From: Sphingomonadaceae bacterium
GTDB lineage: Bacteria; Pseudomonadota; Alphaproteobacteria; Sphingomonadales; Sphingomonadaceae
Assembly (NCBI GenBank): GCA_020446665.1
Contig: JAGREF010000123.1
Span: forward strand, 1-14,422
Length of the DNA: 14,422 nt
Direction of reading: 5' to 3'
The notes below the pieces were generated by a model, which ran no database searches, was not told where the DNA came from, and saw nothing but the letters and a program-made list of their open reading frames with translations. Numbering within the stretch: the stretch's first letter is position 1; each line of letters opens with the position of its first letter. The position numbers and the translations under genes are program-made. Shown piece after piece: positions 6,722-14,025 of this stretch.

Positions 6722-7492
6722 ATGCTGCATGACGCAACCCGTACGCCGGAAGACGTCACAGAGCGGCTTGGCCTGCCCTTCCTCGGCAGCGTGCCCAAAC
6801 TGGACGGCGGCGAGGATATCATGGAGGAGCTTGAAAATCCCAAATCCGGGGTATCGGAAAGCTTTGCCGCTCTGCGCACCTCGCTGGGTCTGCTCTCTAC
6901 CGAAGGGCTCAAGACCTTGCTGGTCACGTCAAGCCAGCAATCGGAAGGCAAGAGCCTCGTCGCCTATGGCGTTGCGCGCAGCTTTGTGCGTGAAGGCAAG
7001 AATGTGCTGATGGTTGATGCTGACTTGCGGCGACCGTCACAGCACCAGATTCAGGGTGTCAGCCGCGAAATTGGCCTCAGCAATGTCCTTACCCGCCAGA
7101 TTGACTGGCGCGAGACAGTGCAGGAATCGGCAGGTGGCGTGAAGCTGATCCCGGCTGGTCCATTGCCGCCTTCGGTGCCGGAACTGCTTTCCAGCGCCAG
7201 CTTCATTGAATTCCGCGATGCCGTGATGGCTGAATATGACGTGGTCATCTTTGACGGGCCGCCGGTGCTTGGTCTTGCCGATACGATCCTGCTGGCGCAG
7301 CGGATCGACCATCTCATGTTTGTGGCTGAAGCAGGCCGTGCCACCCATGGCGGCGCTGGTTCCGCGATCAAGCGCCTCAAGGCCAATAATATCCATATTG
7401 ATGGTGCCGTGCTCAACAAGTTCGATCCGAAGCAGTCGGGCTATGGCTATGAATATGGCTATTATTACTCCTATGGGCGGGATGCGACCTGA
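6722..7492 (+). CDS. BY-kinase domain of a Wzc/ExoP-like polysaccharide autokinase, 5'-truncated
   Basis: Cytoplasmic tyrosine-kinase half of the regulators that control polymer length and export of capsule or EPS. The 256 residues contain Walker A (SSQQSEGKS, K77), Walker A' (VLMVDADLRRP, D99 and D101), Walker B (VVIFDGPP, D178), and a C-terminal cluster of seven tyrosines within 11 residues (241-251) that is the usual autophosphorylation site. The very first residues, LHDATRTPEDVTERLGLP, correspond to the linker that in full-length proteins follows the second transmembrane helix, so the Wzz domain and both membrane helices (roughly 450-500 residues) are lost. In frame, a Glu codon (GAA, 6719-6721) still precedes the Met. 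The ATG at 6722 sits two bases after the gmd TAG and has no good ribosome site; translation by restart is conceivable. Its stop overlaps the next start (TGATG). Probably a deletion remnant; a genuinely separate CpsD-type kinase is less likely. Confidence 0.85.
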   Translation: MLHDATRTPEDVTERLGLPFLGSVPKLDGGEDIMEELENPKSGVSESFAALRTSLGLLSTEGLKTLLVTSSQQSEGKSLVAYGVARSFVREGKNVLMVDADLRRPSQHQIQGVSREIGLSNVLTRQIDWRETVQESAGGVKLIPAGPLPPSVPELLSSASFIEFRDAVMAEYDVVIFDGPPVLGLADTILLAQRIDHLMFVAEAGRATHGGAGSAIKRLKANNIHIDGAVLNKFDPKQSGYGYEYGYYYSYGRDAT

Positions 7493-8649
7493 TGAAAGTG
7501 TTTCCGGCCATGCTCGTGACCGGGCTGGCCGGCATCGCGACCCTTGGCCTGTTCGGGGGCGGCGTGCTGGCTGGCGGCGATCCCTATTCTGCAGCACCGC
7601 TTGCCCCGTTTGACCGCAATGTGCAGCAAGCCGCAGCACTGGCGGGCCTTCAGGAAAAATCACCGTCACTGGCCGTCATGTTTGCCCGGCGCGCTGTGCA
7701 GGCCATGCCTTACGAACAATTCGGGCTGACCATCGCGTCAACCGGTGCCGAAAAAGAACGGCAAGTGGCTGCGCTTAACCTGTCGGCTGCTTTGGGCTGG
7801 CGCGATTATATGACCAATGTACGGCTGGTGGAGGCGGCTCTGGCAGAGGGACAGCCAGTCATTGCAGCCCAGCGGATTGATGCGCTGGGGCGGACGCAGG
7901 ATGCCAATATTGCCGGGCCTTACGCAGATCGCCTGCTGGCGATGGATGGCGGGGCCGAAGCACTCGCAGCGCGCGCCGCCTTGCGCGGGCCGCTGGACTG
8001 GTGGAATCGCTATTTCCGCATGGCCCCGGAAAACCCGGAATTGATGGCATTGCGAGCCAACCTGGTGCGCAAGCTTGATCCGGAAGACGGCGCGTGGCTG
8101 CGTGAGGCGGTCAGCGATATGGGGCAGGGCTTTGCTGCTGCCGGTGCGCCGGAAAAGGGCCAGGCCCTGTGGCGCGATACGCTGACCAGCCCGGCTGACT
8201 TCAGCGGGCTCCTTTATGATGGTGATTTTACCCGGCTCCATATGGAAGGGCCGGTGCTGGGCGGCGAATGGCGGCTGGATGGTGCGGGTGCGCCGCTTGA
8301 AGGCGGCGGTTTTGCGCTGGAGCTGCCGGGGGGTGCGCGGGGCCAGCAACTGGGCCAGTATGTCTTGCTGGAACCGGGTCTGCTGACGCTGGATGTCAAA
8401 GGCGAAGCGGAGAGCGGCAGTGCCCGCGGCCTGCAGTGGCAGGTCCGCTGTGAAGGCAAGGGCCGTTTGCAAATGGAACCGGTAGGGGCTGTTGAAGGCC
8501 CGTTTGGCCGCTGGACTGTCTCTATCCCGGAAGGCTGCTCGACGGGGTTCCTGACATTGGTCGCTGGCGCCGGTAGCGGGCCGGGTGATGCGCGTATCCT
8601 GCTGCGTAAGGTCTGGCTGGGCAAAGGTAATCCGGATAGCCAGCGATGA
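7492..8649 (+). CDS. Exported protein of polysaccharide locus, helical N-part and jelly-roll-like C-part
   Basis: A 385-residue protein with a hydrophobic N-terminal signal or anchor (MKVFPAMLVTGLAGIATLGL). Residues about 35-230 are Ala/Leu-rich helical segments that look like degenerate tetratricopeptide-type repeats. From about residue 245 the protein changes to beta-rich sequence: GGEWRLDGAG, then GQQLGQYVLLEPGLLTLDVK, GLQWQVRC and a final ILLRKVWLG. This matches in pattern the carbohydrate-binding-like domain found at the end of TPR proteins in exopolysaccharide loci. The two Cys in RCEG and PEGCS may pair. Start overlaps the kinase stop by one base (7490-7494, TGATG) and its end overlaps the acetyltransferase start (ATGA), so all three are one translational unit. 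Function unknown; a periplasmic role in polymer assembly is inferred from context. Confidence 0.68.
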   Translation: MKVFPAMLVTGLAGIATLGLFGGGVLAGGDPYSAAPLAPFDRNVQQAAALAGLQEKSPSLAVMFARRAVQAMPYEQFGLTIASTGAEKERQVAALNLSAALGWRDYMTNVRLVEAALAEGQPVIAAQRIDALGRTQDANIAGPYADRLLAMDGGAEALAARAALRGPLDWWNRYFRMAPENPELMALRANLVRKLDPEDGAWLREAVSDMGQGFAAAGAPEKGQALWRDTLTSPADFSGLLYDGDFTRLHMEGPVLGGEWRLDGAGAPLEGGGFALELPGGARGQQLGQYVLLEPGLLTLDVKGEAESGSARGLQWQVRCEGKGRLQMEPVGAVEGPFGRWTVSIPEGCSTGFLTLVAGAGSGPGDARILLRKVWLGKGNPDSQR

Positions 8650-9215
8650 CTGATCCGCTGGATGCCAGCGCCACTCGTCCATTGGAAGGCGGCCCCAGCT
8701 TTTCGCTGGCCAACCGCATTGAACGTGCCGTGTTTGCGATTTGCTGGCTCATTTTCGGGCGGATAGTTCCACCGCCTTTCGGCAAGGGCTGGCGCCGCTT
8801 CATGCTGCGCCTGTTCGGTGCGAAGATCGCCAAAGGGGCGAATATCTACCCTTCCGCACGGATCTGGCTCCCTCGCCATCTGGTGATGGAAGAGGGCTCC
8901 ACCATCGGGCCGAAGGTCGATTGCTACAATATGGCGCCGATCACCCTGCGAAAAGGCGCGATCGTCTCGCAGCGGGCCTATCTCTGTGCGGGGGATCATG
9001 ATCATCGCGATCCGCACTTCCAGCTGGTTACGCGCCCGATTGAACTGGGTGCGCATAGCTGGGTGGCAGCAGAAGCCTTCGTCGCACCCGGCGTAACATT
9101 GGGCGAAGGTGCCGTGCTGGCTGCACGCGGTGTAGCGGTGAAGGACATGCCGCCATGGACCGTCTGGGGTGGCAACCCGGCGAAACAGATCGGTGAGCGC
9201 CCGTCGCTTGGCTGA
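8646..9215 (+). CDS. WcaF/CapG-like O-acetyltransferase (left-handed beta-helix)
   Basis: Predicted acetyl-CoA-dependent acetyltransferase of 189 residues that modifies sugars of an exopolysaccharide. The N-terminal half contains the helical segment typical of the colanic-acid WcaF group (RRFMLRLFGAKIAKGANIYP). This leads into hexapeptide repeats: NIYPSARIWLPRHL, STIGPKVDCYNMAPITL and AIVSQRAYLCAGDHDH. The C-terminal cap reads VAAEAFVAPGVTLGEGAVLA, then PPWTVWGGNPAKQIGER. The His in the AGDHDH loop occupies the usual catalytic position. Length matches the family (about 180-190). Its ATG overlaps the stop of the preceding gene (ATGA at 8646-8649). It is the last gene of the polysaccharide block; the acceptor sugar is unknown. 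Confidence 0.87.
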   Translation: MTDPLDASATRPLEGGPSFSLANRIERAVFAICWLIFGRIVPPPFGKGWRRFMLRLFGAKIAKGANIYPSARIWLPRHLVMEEGSTIGPKVDCYNMAPITLRKGAIVSQRAYLCAGDHDHRDPHFQLVTRPIELGAHSWVAAEAFVAPGVTLGEGAVLAARGVAVKDMPPWTVWGGNPAKQIGERPSLG

Positions 9216-9290
9216 GGAGTGTAAGGCGTTCTGCCCAACTTCGGGCCAGCAGGTGAAATCAGCCAACCTTATCCTTGAGAGAGTTATGTC

Positions 9291-9671
9291 ATGCGCCTGA
9301 TCGCCGCTTCACTTGCCTGCACCGCTTTGCTCTATCCGCTGCAATTATTAGCGGCCCCCGGCGATATGAGTGCCGCGGATTTCCTCACCAGGGCAGACAA
9401 GCTGAAGGCGAAAGGGCCAATGGCTTTGCTCTCCAGCGATTTCAAGCACCTGAAGGGGGAGGCTGAGGCCGCAGGTGCTAGCTATCGTGCGCGGCTCAAG
9501 GCCGACAAGGCGGCCGGGCACCCACCGCATAGCTGCCCGCCGAGAAAGGCAGCGATGAATTCTGATGAATTGCTGGCGCATTTGCGCAGCTATCCCGAAG
9601 CGCGCCGCCCCTCGATCACGATGAAAGTCGCCTTTGCAGAGTTGATGCGCAAGAAATATCCCTGCGCCTAG
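9291..9671 (+). CDS. Small secreted protein, possibly Rap1a/Tai-like fold
   Basis: A 126-residue protein with a clear signal peptide (MRLIAASLACTALLYPLQLLAA, cleavage near residue 22). The mature part begins with GDMSAADFLTRADKLKAKGP, a helical stretch, and ends with HSCPP...MNSDELLAHLRSYPE ARRPSITMKVAFAELMRKKYPCA in pattern. The two cysteines near residues 83 and 125 probably form a disulfide. The order Cys, helix with a HLRSYP turn, then a terminal helix ending in YPC resembles the Rap1a/Tai immunity-protein fold, but this is weak pattern similarity and no toxin partner is nearby. I have the impression that similar short secreted proteins recur in sphingomonads. A GAGAG ribosome site lies about eight bases upstream. 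Its stop overlaps the stop of the convergent ParA-like gene in the palindrome CTAG. Confidence 0.7.
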   Translation: MRLIAASLACTALLYPLQLLAAPGDMSAADFLTRADKLKAKGPMALLSSDFKHLKGEAEAAGASYRARLKADKAAGHPPHSCPPRKAAMNSDELLAHLRSYPEARRPSITMKVAFAELMRKKYPCA

Positions 9672-10405
9672 CTCTTACGCTGTGCCAGCTTGCGCTCGAT
9701 TGCGGTCCACAGGCGTTGGAAAGCCAACGCCCCCGGGCTGCGCGGGGCAAATGCTCCTACCGGCTCGCGCCTGACCGCGCATTGTTCCACTGCGCTGGCC
9801 ATCGGTATGGCAGGCCAGCCGGGATTGGCCTCGCGTGCCTCGCGGTGCAGGTTGCGGCGCAGATCCAGCATGGAAAGGACCGGCAGAATTGGCGGATGCG
9901 GGCTGGAATGGGCTTCCACTTCCTGAACCACCAGTTCGAAAGCACGGGTGGAAAGAGGTGAAGGCGGCAGCGGCACGATTACCAGATCGGCCGCCCGCAT
10001 CACCTGCGCGCTCAATTCGTTGAGTACAGGCGGGCAGTCCAGGATGATCCGGTCGTAATCCTTGGCGAGTGTATTGGTCAGCTTGGAAATCCGTTTGCGC
10101 TTGCCGATTTGCAGCAATTGCTGGTCAAGCTCGCGAATGCTCTCATCTGCGGCCAGCAGGTCCAGCTTCGGCCAGGCAGTCTTGCGCGAAAGCTTGGCCG
10201 CGTCCTTTTCCCTCGAAAAGACGGACTCCGCCAGCTTTTTGGGCTTGGGATCAAGGCCCAGCAAATATCCAGCACCGCCGGCGGCATCGAGATCCCACAG
10301 CAGTGTATGGCGGCAGCTGATCGTGGCCGAGCACCAGGCAAGGTTGGCCGAGAGGGTCGTTTTCCCTACGCCACCTTTCACGCTGTACACGGCAATCACC
10401 GCCAT
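9668..10405 (-). CDS. Orphan ParA/MinD-family ATPase
   Basis: A 245-residue P-loop ATPase of the ParA/Soj/MinD type. The start MAVIAVYSVKGGVGKTTLSA carries the deviant Walker A with the signature Lys (K10) and K15; the A' motif is WDLDAAGG with D38 and D40; Walker B is IILDCPP at about 120-126. The remainder aligns in style with short chromosomal ParA-like proteins used to position cellular cargo. No ParB gene or obvious parS repeat is next to it, so a role in chromosome or plasmid partitioning is not supported. I chose the ATG at 10403-10405 because the protein then begins directly at the P-loop strand and AAGGA lies about ten bases upstream; a longer reading adds 21 poorly fitting residues. 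It is downstream of rpoZ on the same strand but separated by that gene's terminator. Confidence 0.85.
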   Translation of the reverse strand: MAVIAVYSVKGGVGKTTLSANLAWCSATISCRHTLLWDLDAAGGAGYLLGLDPKPKKLAESVFSREKDAAKLSRKTAWPKLDLLAADESIRELDQQLLQIGKRKRISKLTNTLAKDYDRIILDCPPVLNELSAQVMRAADLVIVPLPPSPLSTRAFELVVQEVEAHSSPHPPILPVLSMLDLRRNLHREAREANPGWPAIPMASAVEQCAVRREPVGAFAPRSPGALAFQRLWTAIERKLAQRKS

Positions 10406-10519
10406 TTTACCGGATTTCCTTGTTGCAACGGGTCCTATGTGGCGCATGGACACCATGGTGCAACCCAATGTCCCCGAAAGTCAGGGCACTGTCACGCAGC
10501 GGGACAGCTTGCGGGCAAC

Positions 10520-10545
10520 AAAAAACCGCCCGGCGAGGGGCGGTT
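10520..10545 (-). terminator. Rho-independent terminator of rpoZ
   Basis: On the minus strand an 8-bp perfect stem, AACCGCCC pairing with GGGCGGTT (plus-strand arms 10524-10531 and 10538-10545), encloses a 6-base loop and is followed by a run of six T (plus-strand A at 10520-10525). It starts 35 bases after the rpoZ stop and is the clearest intrinsic terminator in the window. It separates rpoZ from the ParA-like gene. Confidence 0.9.
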
Positions 10546-10579
10546 CCTTGCAGCCTGTGCGGCATTTATCTTGCCGGGA

Positions 10580-10924
10580 TCAGCCGTCGTAATCAGCGCC
10601 GATCGAGGTCGAACGTGTCGGGGCAGAAGCCGTGATCCGCAGCGATTCTGCGGCCTGACTCAGCGAACCGATTTCATCCGCTTCGTCCTCATCATCAGGC
10701 AGGATGCGCTGGAGGCCAGTAATGACCGATTCCTTCAGCTCCTTCGGGCGGACGGTTGTTTCCGCAATTTCGCGCAGGGCGACAACCGGGTTCTTGTCCC
10801 GGTCACGATCAACTGTCAGCTCTGCACCACCGGAAATCTCACGCGCGCGCTGGGCAGCCAGCAGCACAAGGTCAAAACGGTTGGGGATCTTGTCAACGCA
10901 ATCTTCGACGGTAACGCGCGCCAT
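10580..10924 (-). CDS. rpoZ: RNA polymerase omega subunit
   Basis: Omega subunit, which binds the beta' subunit and supports assembly of RNA polymerase. The 114-residue product begins with the canonical [20 protein letters not shown] and continues with [11 protein letters not shown] and [12 protein letters not shown], the conserved omega core in residues 1-65. The remaining part is acidic ([10 protein letters not shown]) with a variable tail, as in alphaproteobacterial omegas. I use the ATG at 10922-10924, preceded by GGAG about seven bases upstream, rather than a GTG two codons earlier. It ends in a strong terminator. A promoter candidate lies about 40-65 bases upstream, so it seems to be a single-gene unit, unlike the rpoZ-spoT order of many bacteria. 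Confidence 0.96.
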   Translation of the reverse strand: MARVTVEDCVDKIPNRFDLVLLAAQRAREISGGAELTVDRDRDKNPVVALREIAETTVRPKELKESVITGLQRILPDDEDEADEIGSLSQAAESLRITASAPTRSTSIGADYDG

Positions 10925-10960
10925 GGGCACTCCGATGGGTAAACTATCTGGAAAGCGCGG

Positions 10961-10989
10961 CGGTTAGGCCGGTCAGCGCGCAGAGTCAA
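10961..10989 (-). promoter_or_regulatory. Candidate promoter of rpoZ
   Basis: Reading the minus strand, TTGACT (10989-10984) is followed after 17 bases by TAACCG (10966-10961). The -35 is close to the sigma-70 consensus while the -10 is poor, as is common in GC-rich alphaproteobacteria. The start of transcription would fall near 10954, about 30 bases before the rpoZ start codon. Confidence 0.4.
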
Positions 10990-11058
10990 GGAATTCCGGG
11001 GCAGCCAGCGACCCTTCACCTCTTGCGCCGCTGCGCAAGGAAGGCCATCAGCTTGGCC

Positions 11059-12234
11059 ATGGCCAGCGACAATCCCGCCGCCCCCTATCGGGACCCGGAA
11101 AGCTTCGAGCTGGAAGCGGCCGGACATTGCTTCACCTTCTATCCTGCAGGCAGGGACCGGCTGAGCGCGTTGCTGGAACTGATTGAAAGTGCAGCGACTT
11201 CAATCGAGATATTCTACTATTTGTTCGAGGAAGACGGCGATGGCCGGCGGGTGCGTGATGCACTGGCCGCCGCCGCCGCGCGCAATGTCCGGGTAGCGTT
11301 GATGGTGGATGGCTTCGGAACTGCCGCGCCAGACCGCTTCTTTGCACCGATCCGGGAGAATGGCGGCAGCTTCAGCCGCTTCAGCGCGCGCTGGAATGTC
11401 CGCTATCTCATCCGCAACCACCAGAAATTCGTGATCGTCGACGGGCAGAAGGTGATGGCGGGCGGTTCGAATGTCTCGCATCACTACTTCGCCTCGCCAG
11501 AAGAGAACGGATGGTGCGACCTGTCCTTCGTCGTCACCGGGCAAGTGGTCGAAAGCTTCGTGCGCTGGTTCAGCCAACTAGAGCGCTGGTCGAGAGTGGA
11601 TGGCAGCAAATTGCGGGCCATTCGCCTGCTGTTGCGGCGCTGGGACCCGGGCAGCGGTCCGGTGCAATTGCTGCTGGGCGGGCCGACCCGTATCCCCAGC
11701 ACCTGGGCGCGAAGGATCAAGCGCGATCTGGCCACGGCCAGACGGCTCGATCTCGTGATGGCCTATTTCTCCCCACCGCGCAGTTTCCGGCGATTGATCA
11801 GTCGTATTCCCCGGCAAGGGGGAGAGGCAAGTCTGATCATGGCGGGGAAATCCGACAATGGCGCGACGATCGGCGCGTCGCGGATGCTCTATGCCCGTTT
11901 TCTGCGTGCAGGGGTCACTCTGTATGAGTTCCAGCCCTGCAAGCTGCATATGAAAATGGTGGTGGTGGATGACATCGTCTATTTTGGCAGCGCCAATTTC
12001 GACATGCGCTCGATCCGGCTGAACCTCGAACTGATGGTGCGGGTGGAAGATGCTGCGCTGGCCCAAAAAATGCGCGGGCTGGTATCGCATATGGAAAACT
12101 CTTCCGAAGCGATCACAATGGAAGTCTATCGGCGCAAACGCGGGCCGCTCAACTGGATCAAGTGGCGACTGAGCTTCCTGCTGGTCGGCATCCTCGACTA
12201 CACGGTCAGCCGCAGACTCAATCTGGGCCTTTGA
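11059..12234 (+). CDS. Phospholipase D-like / cardiolipin synthase-like protein
   Basis: A 391-residue member of the PLD superfamily with two HKD motifs: NHQKFVIVDGQKVMAGGSN (H121, K123, D128) and LHMKMVVVDDIVYFGSAN (H297, K299, D304). The pair would make one active site for phosphatidyl transfer, so cardiolipin synthesis from phosphatidylglycerol (ClsB/ClsC-like) is the likeliest role. There are no N-terminal transmembrane helices as in ClsA. The C-terminus has a short basic and hydrophobic stretch (about 365-385) that may bind membrane. The start is not settled: the ATG at 11059 is used here, but AAGGAAGG at 11036-11043 is better spaced for the in-frame TTG at 11053, which would add two residues. 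The gene is divergent from rpoZ and three bases upstream of the acyltransferase gene. Confidence 0.86.
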   Translation: MASDNPAAPYRDPESFELEAAGHCFTFYPAGRDRLSALLELIESAATSIEIFYYLFEEDGDGRRVRDALAAAAARNVRVALMVDGFGTAAPDRFFAPIRENGGSFSRFSARWNVRYLIRNHQKFVIVDGQKVMAGGSNVSHHYFASPEENGWCDLSFVVTGQVVESFVRWFSQLERWSRVDGSKLRAIRLLLRRWDPGSGPVQLLLGGPTRIPSTWARRIKRDLATARRLDLVMAYFSPPRSFRRLISRIPRQGGEASLIMAGKSDNGATIGASRMLYARFLRAGVTLYEFQPCKLHMKMVVVDDIVYFGSANFDMRSIRLNLELMVRVEDAALAQKMRGLVSHMENSSEAITMEVYRRKRGPLNWIKWRLSFLLVGILDYTVSRRLNLGL

Positions 12235-12237
12235 CCG

Positions 12238-14025
12238 GTGGCATCGGTCCGCAGCGGGGCCAGCGGGCCTTACCGTCCGGAAATTGACGGGCTGCGCGCC
12301 GTCGCTGTGCTGGCGGTAATCGGTTTCCACGCGGGGGTGCCCGGCCTTGGCGGGGGCTATCTGGGTGTCGACATTTTCTTCGTCATCAGCGGCTATCTGA
12401 TCATGCGGGTGGTGCTGACAGAACAGGAAGCGGGCAAATTCTCCCTGCCGCATTTCTGGATGCGCCGTGTCCGCCGGATATTGCCTGCCTTGTTGCTGAC
12501 GCTGGCGCTGACCCTGCCCATCGCGTGGCTGGTGATGCTGCCCGGGCAGTTGCAGGATTATGGCCAGTCGCTGACGGCAAGCGCGCTGATGGGCAATAAT
12601 GTGTTGCTCTGGCTGACGGGCGGTTACTGGGCGCAGCCGGGCCAGTTCAAACCGCTGCTCCACACATGGTCGCTGGGGGTGGAGGAGCAGTTCTATCTGC
12701 TGTTTCCGCCGCTGATGCTGATCCTGGCACGGGGCGGGCGGCGTGTGCTCGCCATCGGTCTGGCACTGTTGGGGCTGGCGAGTTTGACCCTGGCACAATA
12801 TTGGTCGGGGGTGGATGAAAGCGCCGCTTTCCTGCTGCTTCCCGCGCGTATCTGGGAATTGCTGGCCGGGGCGCTGGTGGCGCTAGTGCCCCGCTTGCAG
12901 GGGCGGCCGTGGGTCAGCTGGGGCGGTCTGGCCGCGATGCTTTCTGCCATCATTCTGTTCGATGAAAGCGATGCTGCTGCACCGGCTATGGTCATTCAGC
13001 CAGTTCTGGGCTGTATGCTGCTCCTGTGGGGCGGGAAAGCTGCTGCGGGGGCGGGGCGCCTGCTTTCATGGCCTCCGCTCGTCACTATCGGGCTGATTTC
13101 CTTCAGCGCCTATCTGTTCCACTATCCGGTGTTCGCTTTTATCCGGCTGATGAGCTGGGAAGAGCCAACGCCGCTGGTTCTGCTGGCCTGTGTGCCGTTT
13201 ATCCTGCTGGCTGCCTGGGCCAGCTGGCGCTGGGTAGAGGTGCCTGCGCGCGATGCGGCACGGATCGGGAATGGCGCTCTGCTGGCGATATGCGGATCGG
13301 CAGTGCTGGTGCTGGCGGGCACGGGCTACGCATTGCATCGCGGTGCAGGCCTGGCCGATCGCTGGCCGGAACTGGCCGGAGCCGGAGATACCGGCACCTA
13401 TGTCGATGCGCCGCTGCGGTTCGAGGACGTCTCGCTCGATCCGGCGCGGCGAGAGGGAAACTTGCTGGTCATCGGCAATTCCATGGCCCGCGATGCAGTG
13501 AATATGGCGCTGGAAAGCGGCGTGGCTGCTGAACGGATCACTTATCAACGCGCAGCGGCCTGCAACGCGCAGGCCATGGCGGCATCGCAGCGCCGCGCGG
13601 CACAGGTTGATACAGCGATCATCGCCACCTCTGTCGGGCTGGGGCAGGCGGCGTGCCATGCGCGCTGGGCGCGCGCTTTGGAGGATGCTGGTGTTGGCCA
13701 TGTGGTGGTGCTGGCCCCCAAACAATTTGGCTGGAGCCTGAACCCTGCCATGCGTCTTTCACCACAGGATCGTGTCGCGCTGCGTGTCGCACCGCTGGAG
13801 CCGTGGCCGCAGATCAACCGACAGCTGCGCGCAGTATTGCCAGAGAAGCAGTTTCTGGACCCACTTGCCCCGGTGAAGGGCGAACAAGGCCGGGTGCCTC
13901 TGTTCACGCCCGAGGGCCTGCTGGTTACGCAGGACCGACTTCACCTCACCCCGGCGGGTGCGCGCTGGCTGGGTGAAAACCTGTTCGCTACGCCGCAATT
14001 GCGGCATCTTGCCGATCAGTCGTAA
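12238..14025 (+). CDS. OafA/YrhL-type acyltransferase with C-terminal SGNH domain
   Basis: A 595-residue inner-membrane protein with two parts. Residues about 12-360 are an acyltransferase-3 domain: [19 protein letters not shown] with the conserved H31, FFVISGYLI, the [11 protein letters not shown] segment, and [16 protein letters not shown] at about 142-157, with about ten hydrophobic segments. Residues about 400-595 form a periplasmic SGNH-hydrolase-like domain, with IGNSMARD (S415) and the terminal catalytic pair D576 and H579 in [12 protein letters not shown]. Such proteins transfer O-acetyl groups to polysaccharide, LPS or peptidoglycan. The first SGNH block is normally GDSH and reads GNSM here. 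The start is GTG at 12238, three bases after the preceding stop, suggesting co-transcription with the PLD-like gene. The acceptor is unknown. Confidence 0.88.
   Translation: MASVRSGASGPYRPEIDGLRAVAVLAVIGFHAGVPGLGGGYLGVDIFFVISGYLIMRVVLTEQEAGKFSLPHFWMRRVRRILPALLLTLALTLPIAWLVMLPGQLQDYGQSLTASALMGNNVLLWLTGGYWAQPGQFKPLLHTWSLGVEEQFYLLFPPLMLILARGGRRVLAIGLALLGLASLTLAQYWSGVDESAAFLLLPARIWELLAGALVALVPRLQGRPWVSWGGLAAMLSAIILFDESDAAAPAMVIQPVLGCMLLLWGGKAAAGAGRLLSWPPLVTIGLISFSAYLFHYPVFAFIRLMSWEEPTPLVLLACVPFILLAAWASWRWVEVPARDAARIGNGALLAICGSAVLVLAGTGYALHRGAGLADRWPELAGAGDTGTYVDAPLRFEDVSLDPARREGNLLVIGNSMARDAVNMALESGVAAERITYQRAAACNAQAMAASQRRAAQVDTAIIATSVGLGQAACHARWARALEDAGVGHVVVLAPKQFGWSLNPAMRLSPQDRVALRVAPLEPWPQINRQLRAVLPEKQFLDPLAPVKGEQGRVPLFTPEGLLVTQDRLHLTPAGARWLGENLFATPQLRHLADQS

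Noticed and set aside
6720..6725. A stand-alone CpsD-type kinase gene with its own start at 6722
   Set aside because: The first residues match the post-transmembrane linker of fused Wzc proteins, there is no good ribosome site, and the upstream neighbour is itself truncated at the same place.
6400..6760. Transposon or insertion sequence causing the gmd truncation
   Set aside because: No transposase, terminal inverted repeats or target duplication is visible; both sides of the join are parts of ordinary polysaccharide genes.
8214..9266. Minus-strand open frame of about 350 codons
   Set aside because: Runs opposite the EPS-locus exported protein and the acetyltransferase; low-complexity Ser/Pro-rich translation with no motif.
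10451..10460. Perfect 10-base palindrome CACCATGGTG upstream of the ParA-like gene, considered as an operator
   Set aside because: Palindromes of this length are expected several times by chance in a window this long, and no second copy or promoter overlap was found.
11578..12798. Minus-strand open frame of about 406 codons
   Set aside because: Gln/His-rich shadow opposite the PLD-like and acyltransferase genes, both of which have intact family motifs.
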